33,083 nucleotides of DNA from Paracoccaceae bacterium (GTDB lineage: Bacteria > Pseudomonadota > Alphaproteobacteria > Rhodobacterales > Rhodobacteraceae), in the NCBI GenBank assembly GCA_019429405.1, contig JAHYIZ010000032.1, positions 1 to 33,083 on the forward strand. Reading direction: 5' to 3'. Under the pieces are notes generated by a model that worked only from the letters and a program-made list of their open reading frames with translations, ran no database searches and had not been told where the DNA came from. Position numbers and translations under genes: made by a program. Below are positions 1 to 12,156 of the stretch, piece after piece. Numbering within the stretch: the first letter of the stretch is position 1; the number at the start of each line of letters is the position of its first letter.

Positions 1-575
1 CCAAAGGCGGGCCGCGCCGCCAGCCGCGCCAGCCACGCCCGCACCCGCGGCAAGCCTTCGAGCGAAACGAACCGCGACCCGATCAGCGCGCCATAGCTGA
101 CCGCCACATCCACCGCCGAAAAGCCCGAGGGCAGGATGTATTCATCGCTGAGCCCGCGTTCCACCACCTCAAGCGTCTTGCGCAGCCGCGCCGCCTCAAG
201 CCGCATCAGCGTTGGGCTGCGCATCCAGTCTTCGCGCAGCACCACATGGCTCTGCGTCAGGTTGGCCACATGCACGGCGATGGTTTCGGCGTAGTGCAGC
301 CATTCGAGCCAGTCGGGACGCTCGGGCCGCGCGCCCTGCAACGCCCCGCGCGTTTCGCACAAGTATTGCGTGATCGCGCCGCTTTCAGACAATGTGCGCC
401 CGTCAATCTCAAGCGCGGGCACCCGGCCCGCCGGAGAAATCGCCAGATACTCGGGCCCGCGCAACGACTTGTCGAAGAAGGAATGCTCGACCACCTCGAA
501 ATTCAGCCCCAGTTCTTCCAGCAGCCACAGAATGCGAAAGCTGCGCGATTGCGGCACATGGTGCAGGCGGATCAT
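1..575 (-). CDS. Glutathione S-transferase family protein (3' end outside window)
   Basis: Partial gene; about 191 codons are visible and the C-terminus lies beyond position 1. The protein opens MIRLHHVPQSRSFRILWLLEELG, a thioredoxin-fold GST N-terminal domain. The glutathione-binding signatures SPAGRVPALEIDG and LSESGAI follow at roughly residues 47-68. An all-helical C-terminal domain begins near residue 85. The ATG at 575-573 overlaps the mccA stop (ATGA), so the two are probably translationally coupled and co-transcribed. GSTs conjugate or reduce electrophiles with glutathione in the cytoplasm, but the substrate here cannot be read from sequence. Its place in a leucine-degradation operon suggests a role linked to reactive acyl-CoA intermediates; that is inference. 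Family assignment is secure, function is not. Confidence 0.87.
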   Translation of the reverse strand, partial: MIRLHHVPQSRSFRILWLLEELGLNFEVVEHSFFDKSLRGPEYLAISPAGRVPALEIDGRTLSESGAITQYLCETRGALQGARPERPDWLEWLHYAETIAVHVANLTQSHVVLREDWMRSPTLMRLEAARLRKTLEVVERGLSDEYILPSGFSAVDVAVSYGALIGSRFVSLEGLPRVRAWLARLAARPAF

Positions 576-2500
576 GGCGTGATCTCCAGCCGGATCAGCG
601 CCGCCCCGGCCTCGACCTGCGCGCCCGCGTCACACAGCACCTCGGCCACCACCCCGGCGCGGCCCGCAAGCAAGGTGTGCTCCATCTTCATCGCCTCAAG
701 CACCGCCAGCCGCTCGCCCGCCGCCACCTCTTGCCCCGGCACCACGAACACCGCCTTCACAAGCCCCGGCATCGGCGCCAGCGTCAGCCCGTCGCCGCCT
801 GAAACCTCGGCCACCCGCGCCAGCGGATCAACTGCGCTAAAATGCCAAGCGCCTTGCGCGAACACCGAAATGCCGCCCGCGTGGGTCACCACATGCGCGC
901 CGGCCTTGGCGCCATCGACCCACCAGCCATCGGCTTTCAGGGCGCAGTCATGCACCGCGCCGTCAATCTCGACCCGCAGGCGGTCGGGGGCCTCGACGCT
1001 GAGCGTGGTCATATGCCCTTCGAGCAGCACCGCGCGGCGCAGCGGCGACCAGAGCGTGAAGCCCCCCATCGCCCCTGCCCCGTCCGCCAGACCGGCCGCC
1101 GCGATCGCCGCCAGCGCCACCACCGCACCCGTTGGCGCAGGTGCCGCGACCAGCGCCTCCAGATCGCGCCCGATCAGCCCGGTATCGACATCGCCCGCGC
1201 CAAACCCCGCGTGCCGCGAAAGTGCCGCGAGAAAGGCAAGGTTGGTCACCGACCCGGCCACCTCGGTTGCTTCCAGCGCGCGCGTCAGCTGCGCCAGCGC
1301 GATGTCGCGCGTGGGCCCGTGCACCGTCAGCTTTGCGATCATCGGGTCATACCACGGGCTGATGCTGTCGCCCGCCCGCACCCCGGTATCGACGCGCGCG
1401 CCGGGCGCAAACGCCAGATGCGTCAGCGTGCCGGTGGCGGGCAGGAACCCCGCGGGCACATCCTCGGCATATAGTCGCGCCTCAAATGCGTGGCCGCTAA
1501 TGCGCAAATCCTCTTGCCGCGCGGGCAAAGGCTCGCCCGCCGCCACGCGCAATTGCCATTCGACCAGATCGACGCCGGTGATCGCCTCGGTCACCGGGTG
1601 TTCGACCTGCAACCGCGTGTTCATTTCCATGAACCAGAAGCGGTCAGGGCGCAGCCCTTCGCTCGCGTCCACGATGAATTCCACCGTGCCCGCGCCGCTG
1701 TAGCCGATCGCCTCGGCCGCGCGCACCGCCGCCTGCCCCATCGCATCGCGCATCTCGGGGGTCATGCCGGGGGCCGGGGCCTCCTCAATGACCTTCTGAT
1801 GGCGGCGCTGAAGCGAGCAATCGCGCTCAAAGAGATGCACCGCGCTTGTGCCATCGCCGAACACCTGCACCTCGATATGGCGCGGTTTTTCTACGTATTT
1901 CTCGATCAATACGGTGGGGTTGCCGAAGGCGGTCGCGGCCTCGCCCTGCGCGCTTGCCAGCGCCTCGGCGAATCCGGCAGCAGTCTCCACCCGCCGCATG
2001 CCCTTGCCGCCGCCCCCGGCGACCGCCTTGATCAGCACCGGATAGCCAATCGCTTCGGCCTCGGACGCCAGATGCGCGGGGTCTTGACCCGCGCCATGAA
2101 AGCCCGGCACCACCGGCACCCCGGCCTCGATCATCAACCGCTTGGCCGCATCCTTGAGCCCCATCGCCCGGATCGCATTGCCCGACGGCCCGATAAACAC
2201 CAGCCCCGCCGCCTGCACCGCATCGACGAAATCGGGGTTCTCAGATAAAAACCCATAGCCGGGGTGAATCGCCTGCGCGCCCGTAGCCAGCGCCGCCGCG
2301 ATGATCACCTCGCCGCGCAGATAGCTTTCCCGCGGCGCCGACCTGCCGATATGCACCGCCTCATCCGCCAGCGCCACATGGCGCGCGCCCGCATCGGCAT
2401 CTGAATAGACCGCAACCGTCGCCACGCCCAGGCGGCGCGCGGTGTCGATGACCCGGCAGGCGATTTCGCCCCGGTTGGCGATCAGGATCTTGGTGAACAT
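572..2500 (-). CDS. mccA: Methylcrotonoyl-CoA carboxylase, biotin-containing alpha subunit
   Basis: This subunit carboxylates its own biotin with ATP and bicarbonate and passes the carboxyl group to MccB. The complex converts 3-methylcrotonyl-CoA to 3-methylglutaconyl-CoA in leucine catabolism. The sequence shows the biotin-carboxylase N-terminus (MFTKILIANRGEIACRV), the glycine-rich ATP-grasp loop GGGGKGMR, the EMNTRLQVEHPVTE signature, and a C-terminal biotinyl domain with EAMKMEH (biotinyl Lys about 605). I place the start at the ATG at 2500 (642 aa), preceded by AAGGGA. A longer frame begins at 2578, but its extra 26 codons read through an intergenic repeat. Propionyl- or acetyl-CoA carboxylase alpha subunits are similar; the adjacent ivd and mccB favour MCC. 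It is separated from mccB by 117 bp containing a large inverted repeat. Confidence 0.95.
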   Translation of the reverse strand: MFTKILIANRGEIACRVIDTARRLGVATVAVYSDADAGARHVALADEAVHIGRSAPRESYLRGEVIIAAALATGAQAIHPGYGFLSENPDFVDAVQAAGLVFIGPSGNAIRAMGLKDAAKRLMIEAGVPVVPGFHGAGQDPAHLASEAEAIGYPVLIKAVAGGGGKGMRRVETAAGFAEALASAQGEAATAFGNPTVLIEKYVEKPRHIEVQVFGDGTSAVHLFERDCSLQRRHQKVIEEAPAPGMTPEMRDAMGQAAVRAAEAIGYSGAGTVEFIVDASEGLRPDRFWFMEMNTRLQVEHPVTEAITGVDLVEWQLRVAAGEPLPARQEDLRISGHAFEARLYAEDVPAGFLPATGTLTHLAFAPGARVDTGVRAGDSISPWYDPMIAKLTVHGPTRDIALAQLTRALEATEVAGSVTNLAFLAALSRHAGFGAGDVDTGLIGRDLEALVAAPAPTGAVVALAAIAAAGLADGAGAMGGFTLWSPLRRAVLLEGHMTTLSVEAPDRLRVEIDGAVHDCALKADGWWVDGAKAGAHVVTHAGGISVFAQGAWHFSAVDPLARVAEVSGGDGLTLAPMPGLVKAVFVVPGQEVAAGERLAVLEAMKMEHTLLAGRAGVVAEVLCDAGAQVEAGAALIRLEITP

Positions 2501-2524
2501 TCCGTGTCCCTTCATCTCGCAGTG

Positions 2525-2604
2525 CCGGGGGGCCAGCCCCCCGGACCCCCCGGGATATTTGAACCAAGGCAAATGCAACTTGCCTTGGACAAAATATCCC
2601 CGCC
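2525..2604. repeat. Intergenic hairpin plus inverted GGATATTTTG-type repeat pair (mccB-mccA spacer)
   Basis: Positions 2525-2544 form a perfect 8-bp GC stem (CCGGGGGG, loop CCAG, CCCCCCGG). Next come two facing copies of one core: GGGATATTTGAACCAAGGCAA at 2552-2572, and its near-complement TTGCCTTGGACAAAATATCC at 2580-2599, with a 7-nt loop. A third copy of the core with GC hairpins lies between glgC and glgA. The tract lies inside an operon spacer, so it may act as a processing or attenuation structure rather than a full terminator. It is a dispersed intergenic element, not coding. Confidence 0.75.
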
Positions 2605-2617
2605 GGAGGCTCTTATT

Positions 2618-4222
2618 CTACATTCTGAACAGGCCGAAGCGGGTCGGCTCGATCGGTGCGTTCAGCGCGGCAGAAAGCGACAACCCCAGCACCTCGCGGC
2701 TTTTGCGCGGGTCGATGATGCCATCGTCCCAAAGCCGCGCCGAGGCGTAGAGCGGGTGGCTTTGACGCTCGAACATCTCGATGGTGGGGCGTTTGAAGGC
2801 GGCCTCCTGCTCGGGCGACCAGTTGCCGCCCGCGCGCTCGATACCGTCGCGTTTGACCGTGGCCAGCACCCCCGCCGCCTGTTCGCCGCCCATCACCGAG
2901 ATCCGGCTGCAAGGCCATGTCCACAGGAACCGGGGCGAATAGGCGCGGCCCGCCATGCCATAGTTGCCCGCGCCAAAACTGCCGCCGATCAGCATGGTGA
3001 TTTTCGGCACGCTGGTGGTGGCGACCGCCGTGACCAGCTTGGCGCCATGCCGGGCGATACCCTCGTTTTCATACTTCCGCCCGACCATGAAGCCGGTGAT
3101 GTTTTGCAAGAACACCAAAGGCGTGCCGCGCTGGCTGCACAGTTCGACGAAATGCGCGCCTTTCACCGCCGCTTCGGAAAACAGCACGCCGTTGTTGGCG
3201 ATGATGCCTACCGGGCAGCCCAGCACATGGGCAAAGCCCGTGACGAGGGTTTCGCCAAAGCGCGGCTTGAACTCGTCAAAGCGGCTGCCATCCACCATGC
3301 GCGCGATCACCTCGCGGATGTCGTAAGGCGTGCGCAGATCGGCGGGCACCACACCCAGAATTTCCTCGGGGTCGTAGGCGGGGTCTTCGGGCGTCTGCCA
3401 GACCACGGTTTGCGGTTTGCGCCGATTGAGGTGGCTGACCGCGCGACGCGCCAGCGCCAGCGCGTGGCCATCATCTTCGGCCAGATAATCCGCCACGCCC
3501 GAAAGCCGCGTGTGCACATCGCCGCCGCCGAGGTCTTCTGCCGTGACCACCTCGCCTGTCGCGGCCTTGACCAGCGGCGGGCCGGCCAGAAAGATCGTGC
3601 CCTGGTTCTTCACGATGATTGTTACGTCCGACATCGCGGGCACATAGGCGCCGCCCGCCGTGCAAGACCCCATCACCACGGCGATCTGCGCGATGCCCTT
3701 GGCGCTCATCCGGGCCTGATTGTAGAAGATGCGGCCGAAGTGGTCGCGGTCGGGGAAGACCTCATCCTGATTGGGCAGGTTGGCGCCGCCGCTATCGACG
3801 AGATAGATGCAAGGAAGCGCGCATTCCTCGGCGATCTCCTGCGCGCGCAGGTGCTTTTTCACCGTCATCGGGTAATAGGTGCCGCCCTTCACGGTGGCGT
3901 CGTTGGCCAGCACCATGACCTCTTGGCCATGCACCCGGCCCACGCCCGCGATCAGACCCGCACCAGGGGCGGCGCCGTCATACATGCCATGCGCGGCGGT
4001 GGCGCCGATTTCGAGGAACGGCGCGCCGGGGTCGAGCAAGCCCGCCACCCGCTCGCGCGGGGCCATCTTGCCGCGCGCGGTATGGCGGGCCACGGCTGCA
4101 GCCCCCCCCCCGCCCGCTGCAAGCGCCGCCGCGTCAGCGGCGACCTTAAGCGCAGCCAGATGCGCGGCCCGGTTGGCGAGGAAAGCGGCGGACGTGGGCA
4201 GGGCGGTGGAGATCAGGCGCAT
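2618..4222 (-). CDS. mccB: Methylcrotonoyl-CoA carboxylase, carboxyltransferase beta subunit
   Basis: This is the carboxyltransferase half of MCC. It moves CO2 from biotin on MccA to 3-methylcrotonyl-CoA. The 534-residue length is normal for the family. Typical blocks are visible: [17 protein letters not shown] near residue 50, [34 protein letters not shown], the oxyanion-forming [16 protein letters not shown], and the C-terminal acyl-CoA-binding [24 protein letters not shown] and [15 protein letters not shown]. The LPNQ and FPDRDHFGR wording fits MCC beta rather than propionyl-CoA carboxylase beta. Residues 37-40 are four glycines encoded across a run of ten identical bases (4102-4111), a possible slippage site. 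It lies 258 bp downstream of ivd and is probably in the same transcription unit. Confidence 0.96.
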   Translation of the reverse strand: MRLISTALPTSAAFLANRAAHLAALKVAADAAALAAGGGGAAAVARHTARGKMAPRERVAGLLDPGAPFLEIGATAAHGMYDGAAPGAGLIAGVGRVHGQEVMVLANDATVKGGTYYPMTVKKHLRAQEIAEECALPCIYLVDSGGANLPNQDEVFPDRDHFGRIFYNQARMSAKGIAQIAVVMGSCTAGGAYVPAMSDVTIIVKNQGTIFLAGPPLVKAATGEVVTAEDLGGGDVHTRLSGVADYLAEDDGHALALARRAVSHLNRRKPQTVVWQTPEDPAYDPEEILGVVPADLRTPYDIREVIARMVDGSRFDEFKPRFGETLVTGFAHVLGCPVGIIANNGVLFSEAAVKGAHFVELCSQRGTPLVFLQNITGFMVGRKYENEGIARHGAKLVTAVATTSVPKITMLIGGSFGAGNYGMAGRAYSPRFLWTWPCSRISVMGGEQAAGVLATVKRDGIERAGGNWSPEQEAAFKRPTIEMFERQSHPLYASARLWDDGIIDPRKSREVLGLSLSAALNAPIEPTRFGLFRM

Positions 4223-4480
4223 GGCAGCAACTCCGATGTGGTCCGTCCAAAAGAGCGAAGGGCAGCGCCCGAACCGCAGGCGTGGGCGAGAAGCGCCCGC
4301 CCCAGGGGGGCGGTGCGGGCGCTGCCCGGCGTGCCGCCGGGCGCGAGATGTATCCCTTCGCGCACCCCGGTAGATATGATCGAGTGCAGGTTGTAGGCCA
4401 AGCGTGTCACCGTTGAAGATTGTTCCCGGACAGGATTTCCGTCGCCAGAGGCTTGCCAGACGGCAACCAAGCGCACTCCC
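4223..4480. other. 258-bp ivd-mccB spacer with a branched GC-rich hairpin
   Basis: I see no gene here. Positions 4260-4277 and 4310-4327 are an inverted repeat matching at 17 of 18 positions, with 12 consecutive perfect pairs (GGGCAGCGCCCG). Between the arms is a smaller stem GGGCG-AGAAG-CGCCC. A third GC stem (GCCCGGC, loop GTGCC, GCCGGGC, 4324-4342) partly overlaps the right arm, so the two pairings are mutually exclusive. The rest of the spacer is unstructured by eye. It could reduce or process read-through from ivd into mccB; that is inference. There is no U-tract, so it is not a canonical intrinsic terminator. Confidence 0.65.
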
Positions 4481-5638
4481 TCACCCCCCCACCAGTTCCC
4501 GCCCGATCAGCATGCGCCTGATCTCGCTGGTGCCTGCCCCGATCTCCATCAGCTTGGCGTCGCGGAAGAGGCGGCTGACGACCGAATCGTTCAGGAACCC
4601 GGCCCCGCCCAAAGCCTGCACCGCCTGATGCGCCTGCACCATGGCTTGCTCGCTGGCGTAAAGCACGGTGGCGGCGGCATCGGCGCGGGTCACAGTGCCC
4701 TTGTCGCACGCCTTCGCCACCTCGTAGGTGTAGGCGCGGGCGGTGTTCATCGCGGTATACATGTCGGCGATTTTCGCCTGCATCAGCTGGAAATGCCCGA
4801 TCGGCTGGCCAAACTGCTGGCGCTCGCGCGAATAGGGCAGCACCTCATCAAGGCAGGCGGCCATGATGCCAAGGCCGATGCCCGACAGCACCACGCGCTC
4901 ATAATCGAGCCCGCTCATCAGCACCCGCACGCCCTTGCCCTCAACCCCCAGCACGTTTTCAAACGGCACTTCGCAATCGTCAAAGAAAAGCTGCCCGGTG
5001 TTCGACCCGCGCATGCCGAGCTTGTCGAAATGCGGGCTGGTCGAGAACCCCTTGAAGCCGCGTTCCACGATGAAGGCGGTAATGCCCTTGCTGCCCGCCT
5101 CGGGGTCGGTCTTGGCATAGACCACCAGCGTGTCGGCATCGGGGCCGTTGGTGATCCAGTATTTATGGCCGTTGAGCACATAGTAGCCGTTGCGCTTTTC
5201 GGCCCGCAGTTTCATGCCGACCACGTCCGAGCCGGCACCGGTCTCAGACATCGCCAGCGCGCCCACGTTTTCGCCCGAAATCAGGCCGGGCAGATAGCGG
5301 CGCTTTTGCGCATCGGTGCCATTCAGCTTGAGCTGGTTGACGCAGAGGTTGGAATGCGCGCCGTAAGACAGGCTGATGCTGGCACTGGCGCGGGCAATCT
5401 CTTCGGTGGCCACCACATGCGCAAGATAACCCATGCCGGCGCCGCCATATTCTTCGGCCACGGTGATGCCCAGCAGGCCAAGCCCGCCCATCTCGCGCCA
5501 AAGCTCTGGCGGAAAGACGTTGGCGCGGTCAACCTCGGCGGCCATCGGCGCGAGCCGCTCTTGCGCCCAGGCCTGCACCATCTCGCGCATCGCATTCACG
5601 TCTTCGCCCAGATCAAACTGCATGCCGCCGGTGAACAT
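4481..5638 (-). CDS. ivd: Isovaleryl-CoA dehydrogenase
   Basis: This FAD-dependent acyl-CoA dehydrogenase oxidises isovaleryl-CoA to 3-methylcrotonyl-CoA, the substrate of the MCC encoded next to it, and passes electrons to ETF. The 385-residue protein has the ACDH signatures [19 protein letters not shown] (about 126-143) and LQALGGAGF-type blocks. The catalytic base of IVDs sits unusually in [10 protein letters not shown], seen here as Glu247. The usual C-terminal ACDH glutamate position reads [11 protein letters not shown] (Gly instead), which separates IVD from medium-chain enzymes. The ATG at 5638 follows GGGAGGGAGCGGG, a strong ribosome-binding site. A perfect palindrome lies just upstream, so ivd probably heads the leucine operon although it follows pgm on the same strand. 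Confidence 0.96.
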   Translation of the reverse strand: MFTGGMQFDLGEDVNAMREMVQAWAQERLAPMAAEVDRANVFPPELWREMGGLGLLGITVAEEYGGAGMGYLAHVVATEEIARASASISLSYGAHSNLCVNQLKLNGTDAQKRRYLPGLISGENVGALAMSETGAGSDVVGMKLRAEKRNGYYVLNGHKYWITNGPDADTLVVYAKTDPEAGSKGITAFIVERGFKGFSTSPHFDKLGMRGSNTGQLFFDDCEVPFENVLGVEGKGVRVLMSGLDYERVVLSGIGLGIMAACLDEVLPYSRERQQFGQPIGHFQLMQAKIADMYTAMNTARAYTYEVAKACDKGTVTRADAAATVLYASEQAMVQAHQAVQALGGAGFLNDSVVSRLFRDAKLMEIGAGTSEIRRMLIGRELVGG

Positions 5639-5655
5639 CCCGCTCCCTCCCGTTT

Positions 5656-5673
5656 ATTGAACGTACGTTCAAT
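5656..5673. promoter_or_regulatory. Perfect 18-bp palindrome, probable TetR-type operator for the ivd-mcc operon
   Basis: ATTGAACGTACGTTCAAT is a flawless 18-bp dyad, AT-richer than its surroundings. It ends 17 bp before the ivd start and lies between that start and the pgm stop. Its geometry, two short facing half-sites with no spacer, resembles operators of TetR-family regulators of fatty-acid and branched-chain acyl-CoA catabolism. No regulator gene is visible in the window. A MerR- or other-family protein cannot be excluded. Confidence 0.72.
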
Positions 5674-5736
5674 TTATGACCCAATGCCCCGGCACGCGTC
5701 AAGCGGTCAAATGCAGCACCGGGCAATGCGGCGCCG

Positions 5737-9339
<3,603 letters not shown>

Positions 9340-9347
<8 letters not shown>

Positions 9348-10776
9348 GCAAAAGCCCCTCGTAAAGTGCCGCATAGCGCGCCGCCGAGGCGCCCCAGCCA
9401 AGGTCCGCCTTCATGCCACGGCGCTGCATCGCGCCCCATTGCGCCCGGTCGGCATAAAGGGTTGCAAGCTTGCGCAGGCCCTGCGCCAGCGCCAGCGCAT
9501 CTACCGGGTGAAACACCACCCCCGTCGCCGCGCCCGCCGCAAGGCTGGCGGGGCTGGCGCCGATTACCGTATCGGCGAGGCCCCCCACCGCCGCCACCAC
9601 CGGCACCGCGCCATAGCGCAGCCCCATCATCTGCGTCAGCCCGCACGGCTCAAACCGTGACGGCACCAGCACCGCGTCGCCCCCGGCAAACATGCGGTGG
9701 CTCAAAGCCTCGTCATAGCCGATGCGCAAGCCCACGCGCCCCGGATAGCGGGCGCCAAGCGCGCGCATCGCCGCCTCGGCCCAAGGCTCGCCCGCGCCCA
9801 GCACACACAGCCCGGCGCCATGGTCCAGAAATGCCGCCACCCCCTCGGGCACCAGGTCGATGCCCTTCTGATGCGTCAGCCGGCTGACCAGAATTGCCAG
9901 CGGCCCGGCCACCTCGCCCAGCCCGAACTCGGCCAAAAGCCGCGCGCGATTCCGTGCCTTGCCCGCAATCGCCCGCGCCGAATAGGGCACGATCGCGGGG
10001 TCGGCCTCTGGGTTCCACAGCGCGTCGTCAATGCCGTTGAGAATGCCCTGCACCACGCCCGCGCGCGCCGCGATCACCCCCTCCAGCCCCAGCCCGAACT
10101 CGGGGCGCATCAGCTCATCGGCGTAGCGCGGGCTGACGGTGGTGATGGCATCGGCCGCCACCAACCCCGCCTTCAGCGCCGATATGTTGCCCCAATACTC
10201 CACCCCGTCCGGGCTGAATGCCGCCGCCGGCAAGCGTAGCGCGCCGAGCCGCTCGGCCCCCGCAATGCCCTGAAAAGCGATGTTGTGCACCGTCATCACC
10301 GACGGCACGCCAACCTCGCCATAGCGCAGATAGGCGGGCGCAAACCCGCCCTGCCAGTCATGCGCATGCACGATGTCGGGGCGCCAGCCCTCGCCGTCCC
10401 CCACCCGCGCCAACTCTGCCGCCACCCATGAAAGTGCTGCGAACCGCTCGGGGTTGTCGCGAAAATCGCCCGAGCCATCGGAATAGGGCCCGCCAAGCCG
10501 CGCAAAGAGATGTGCCGCGTCGAGCGCCAGCACCTCGAACCCCGCGACCTCGCCCAAAACCACCCGCGCCGGCCCGCCAAAGAGATCATTCGCCGCCCAG
10601 ACCTCGCGGGCGCGCGCCAGTTTCGCCAGCACCCCCGGATAGGCCGGCAGCAGCACCCGCATCTGCCAGCCCAAGGGCGCCAGCGCGCCGGGCAAGGCCC
10701 CCACCACATCGGCCAGCCCCCCGGTCTTGACCAGCGGCACACATTCCGACGCTACCGAAAGCACCCGTCCCGCCAT
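9340..10776 (-). CDS. glgA: Glycogen synthase (ADP-glucose)
   Basis: A GT5 retaining glucosyltransferase that extends alpha-1,4-glucan from ADP-glucose. The 478 residues are the usual bacterial length. The N-terminal ADP-glucose-binding motif KTGGLADVVGALP is at about residues 17-29. HAHDWQGGFAPAYLRY follows, and the C-terminal Rossmann domain carries SRLTHQKGIDLV and the catalytic RFEPCGLTQMMGLRYG. The ATG at 10776 has GGAGG seven bases upstream. The 84-bp gap to glgC contains a GC-hairpin repeat, the largest gap in the glycogen operon. The stop overlaps the glgX GTG start. Confidence 0.97.
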
Positions 10777-10791
10777 CTTGCCGCCTCCATG

Positions 10792-10858
10792 CTTGCCTTG
10801 GTCAAAATATCCTCGGGGGGTGAATGGGCCACTTGGCCCAGAGGGGGGCAGACGGCCC
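10792..10858 (-). repeat. Intergenic GC-hairpin and GGATATTTTG repeat between glgC and glgA
   Basis: Read on the minus strand, a stem of six to seven G:C pairs (GGGGGGC ... GCCCCCC) is followed by the near-perfect dyad TGGGCCA-AG-TGGCCCA. The core GGATATTTTGACCAAGGCAAG comes next and ends ~16 bp before the glgA start. The same core occurs twice, in facing orientation, in the mccB-mccA spacer. It is probably a dispersed intergenic repeat of this lineage. In this operon it could form a processing site or weak attenuator ahead of glgA. Confidence 0.7.
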
Positions 10859-10860
10859 CC

Positions 10861-12132
10861 CTACCCCTTCGCCGCCGCCCGCGCCGCCAGCATTTCCTCG
10901 GTGATGAGCACGATGCCGCCCTCGGACCGGCGGAACCAGCGCGCGTCCTCCTCGGCATCCTCGCCCACCACCAGCCCCGGCGGGATCATCACGCCGCGGT
11001 CAAGCACGCAGCGGGCGAGCCGCGCGCCCCGCCCGACATCGGCATAAGGCAGCGCCACCACATGGTCGAGCTCGGCGTAGCTGTGGGTGCGGCAACCTGT
11101 GAACAGCAGCGAATTGCGCACTTCTGACCCTGACACGATGCAATCGCCCGACACCAGCGATGACACCGCCATGCCACGCCGCGCCGCCTCGTCATGGATG
11201 AATTTGGCGGGAGGCACGATCTCGGCATAGGTCCAGATTGGCCAGGCGTTGTCGTAAAGATCGAGCTTGGGGGTGAACTCGGTCAGGTCGATATTGGCGC
11301 GCCAAAAGGCATCGATCGTGCCCACGTCGCGCCAATAGGGTTCGGTCTCAAGCCCGCTCGTCACGCAGCTTTCCGAAAACCGGTGCGCCATGGCCTTGCC
11401 GCCCTTGACGATCGCCGGGATCAGGTCATTGCCGAAATCGTGGCTCGAATTGGGGTCGGCCGCGTCGCGCAGCAACAGATCGCGCAAAAACGCCCAGTCG
11501 AACACATAGATGCCCATCGAGGCGAGCGTGTTATCTGGGTCGCCCGGCATTCCGGGCGGATTGGCGGGCTTTTCCAGAAACGCCGTCACCCGCCCCATCG
11601 CGTCAATATCCATCACGCCAAAGGCGCTCGCCTCAACGCGTGGCACCGTCAGGCAGCCGATCGTCACATCGGCGCCGGTGGCGACGTGCTGTTGCAGCAT
11701 CACCTCATAATCCATCTTGTAGACATGGTCGCCGGCCAGCACGACGACGTATTTTATGTTATAACTATCAACGATATCAATGTTTTGCGTTACCGCGTCG
11801 GCGGTGCCCAAGTACCACTGGTTCTCGCTGACCCTTTGGCTCGCGGGCAGAATGTCGAGGTATTCGTTGCGCTCGGCGCGAAAGAACGACCAACCGCGCT
11901 GCATGTGGCGAATGAGGCTGTGGGCTTTATACTGCGTGGCAATCGCCATCTTGCGGATGCCGGAATTGAGCGCGTTCGACAGCGCAAAGTCGATGATCCG
12001 TGCCTTGCCGCCAAAGTAGACCGCCGGTTTCGCGCGCTTGTCGGTCAGCTCCTTCAGGCGGCTGCCGCGCCCGCCCGCCAGCACGAAGGCCATGGCCTGG
12101 CTGGAAAGCCTCATGTTCGGTTGCGGTTTCAT
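10861..12132 (-). CDS. glgC: Glucose-1-phosphate adenylyltransferase
   Basis: Forms ADP-glucose from ATP and glucose-1-phosphate, normally the committed and allosterically controlled step of bacterial glycogen synthesis. The N-terminal nucleotidyltransferase signature [26 protein letters not shown] is complete, followed by [26 protein letters not shown] and FLEKP. The C-terminal left-handed beta-helix region includes [17 protein letters not shown]. Length is about 423 aa. The ATG at 12132 is preceded by a GTG and by GGGGGAG; spacing favours the ATG. The gap to glgB is only 24 bp. Confidence 0.97.
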   Translation of the reverse strand: MKPQPNMRLSSQAMAFVLAGGRGSRLKELTDKRAKPAVYFGGKARIIDFALSNALNSGIRKMAIATQYKAHSLIRHMQRGWSFFRAERNEYLDILPASQRVSENQWYLGTADAVTQNIDIVDSYNIKYVVVLAGDHVYKMDYEVMLQQHVATGADVTIGCLTVPRVEASAFGVMDIDAMGRVTAFLEKPANPPGMPGDPDNTLASMGIYVFDWAFLRDLLLRDAADPNSSHDFGNDLIPAIVKGGKAMAHRFSESCVTSGLETEPYWRDVGTIDAFWRANIDLTEFTPKLDLYDNAWPIWTYAEIVPPAKFIHDEAARRGMAVSSLVSGDCIVSGSEVRNSLLFTGCRTHSYAELDHVVALPYADVGRGARLARCVLDRGVMIPPGLVVGEDAEEDARWFRRSEGGIVLITEEMLAARAAAKG

Positions 12133-12156
12133 CACTCCCCCCCTTATTTTCCGGCC

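Noticed and set aside
246-1703. Plus-strand open frame of 485 codons opposite gst and mccA
   Set aside because: It runs across the gst-mccA junction on the wrong strand, and its Ser/Ala/Pro/Arg-rich translation resembles no protein family.
2501-2578. N-terminal extension of mccA starting at 2578
   Set aside because: The extra codons read the GC-hairpin and GGATATTTTG repeat (MHLPWFKYPGG...), while MFTKILIANRGE at 2500 is the family's normal start with AAGGGA before it.
2504-4396. Long plus-strand open frame (630 codons) opposite mccB
   Set aside because: Its frame is a mirror of a high-GC coding strand. The translation is rich in His/Arg/Ala with no family signature, while mccB on the other strand has all its motifs.
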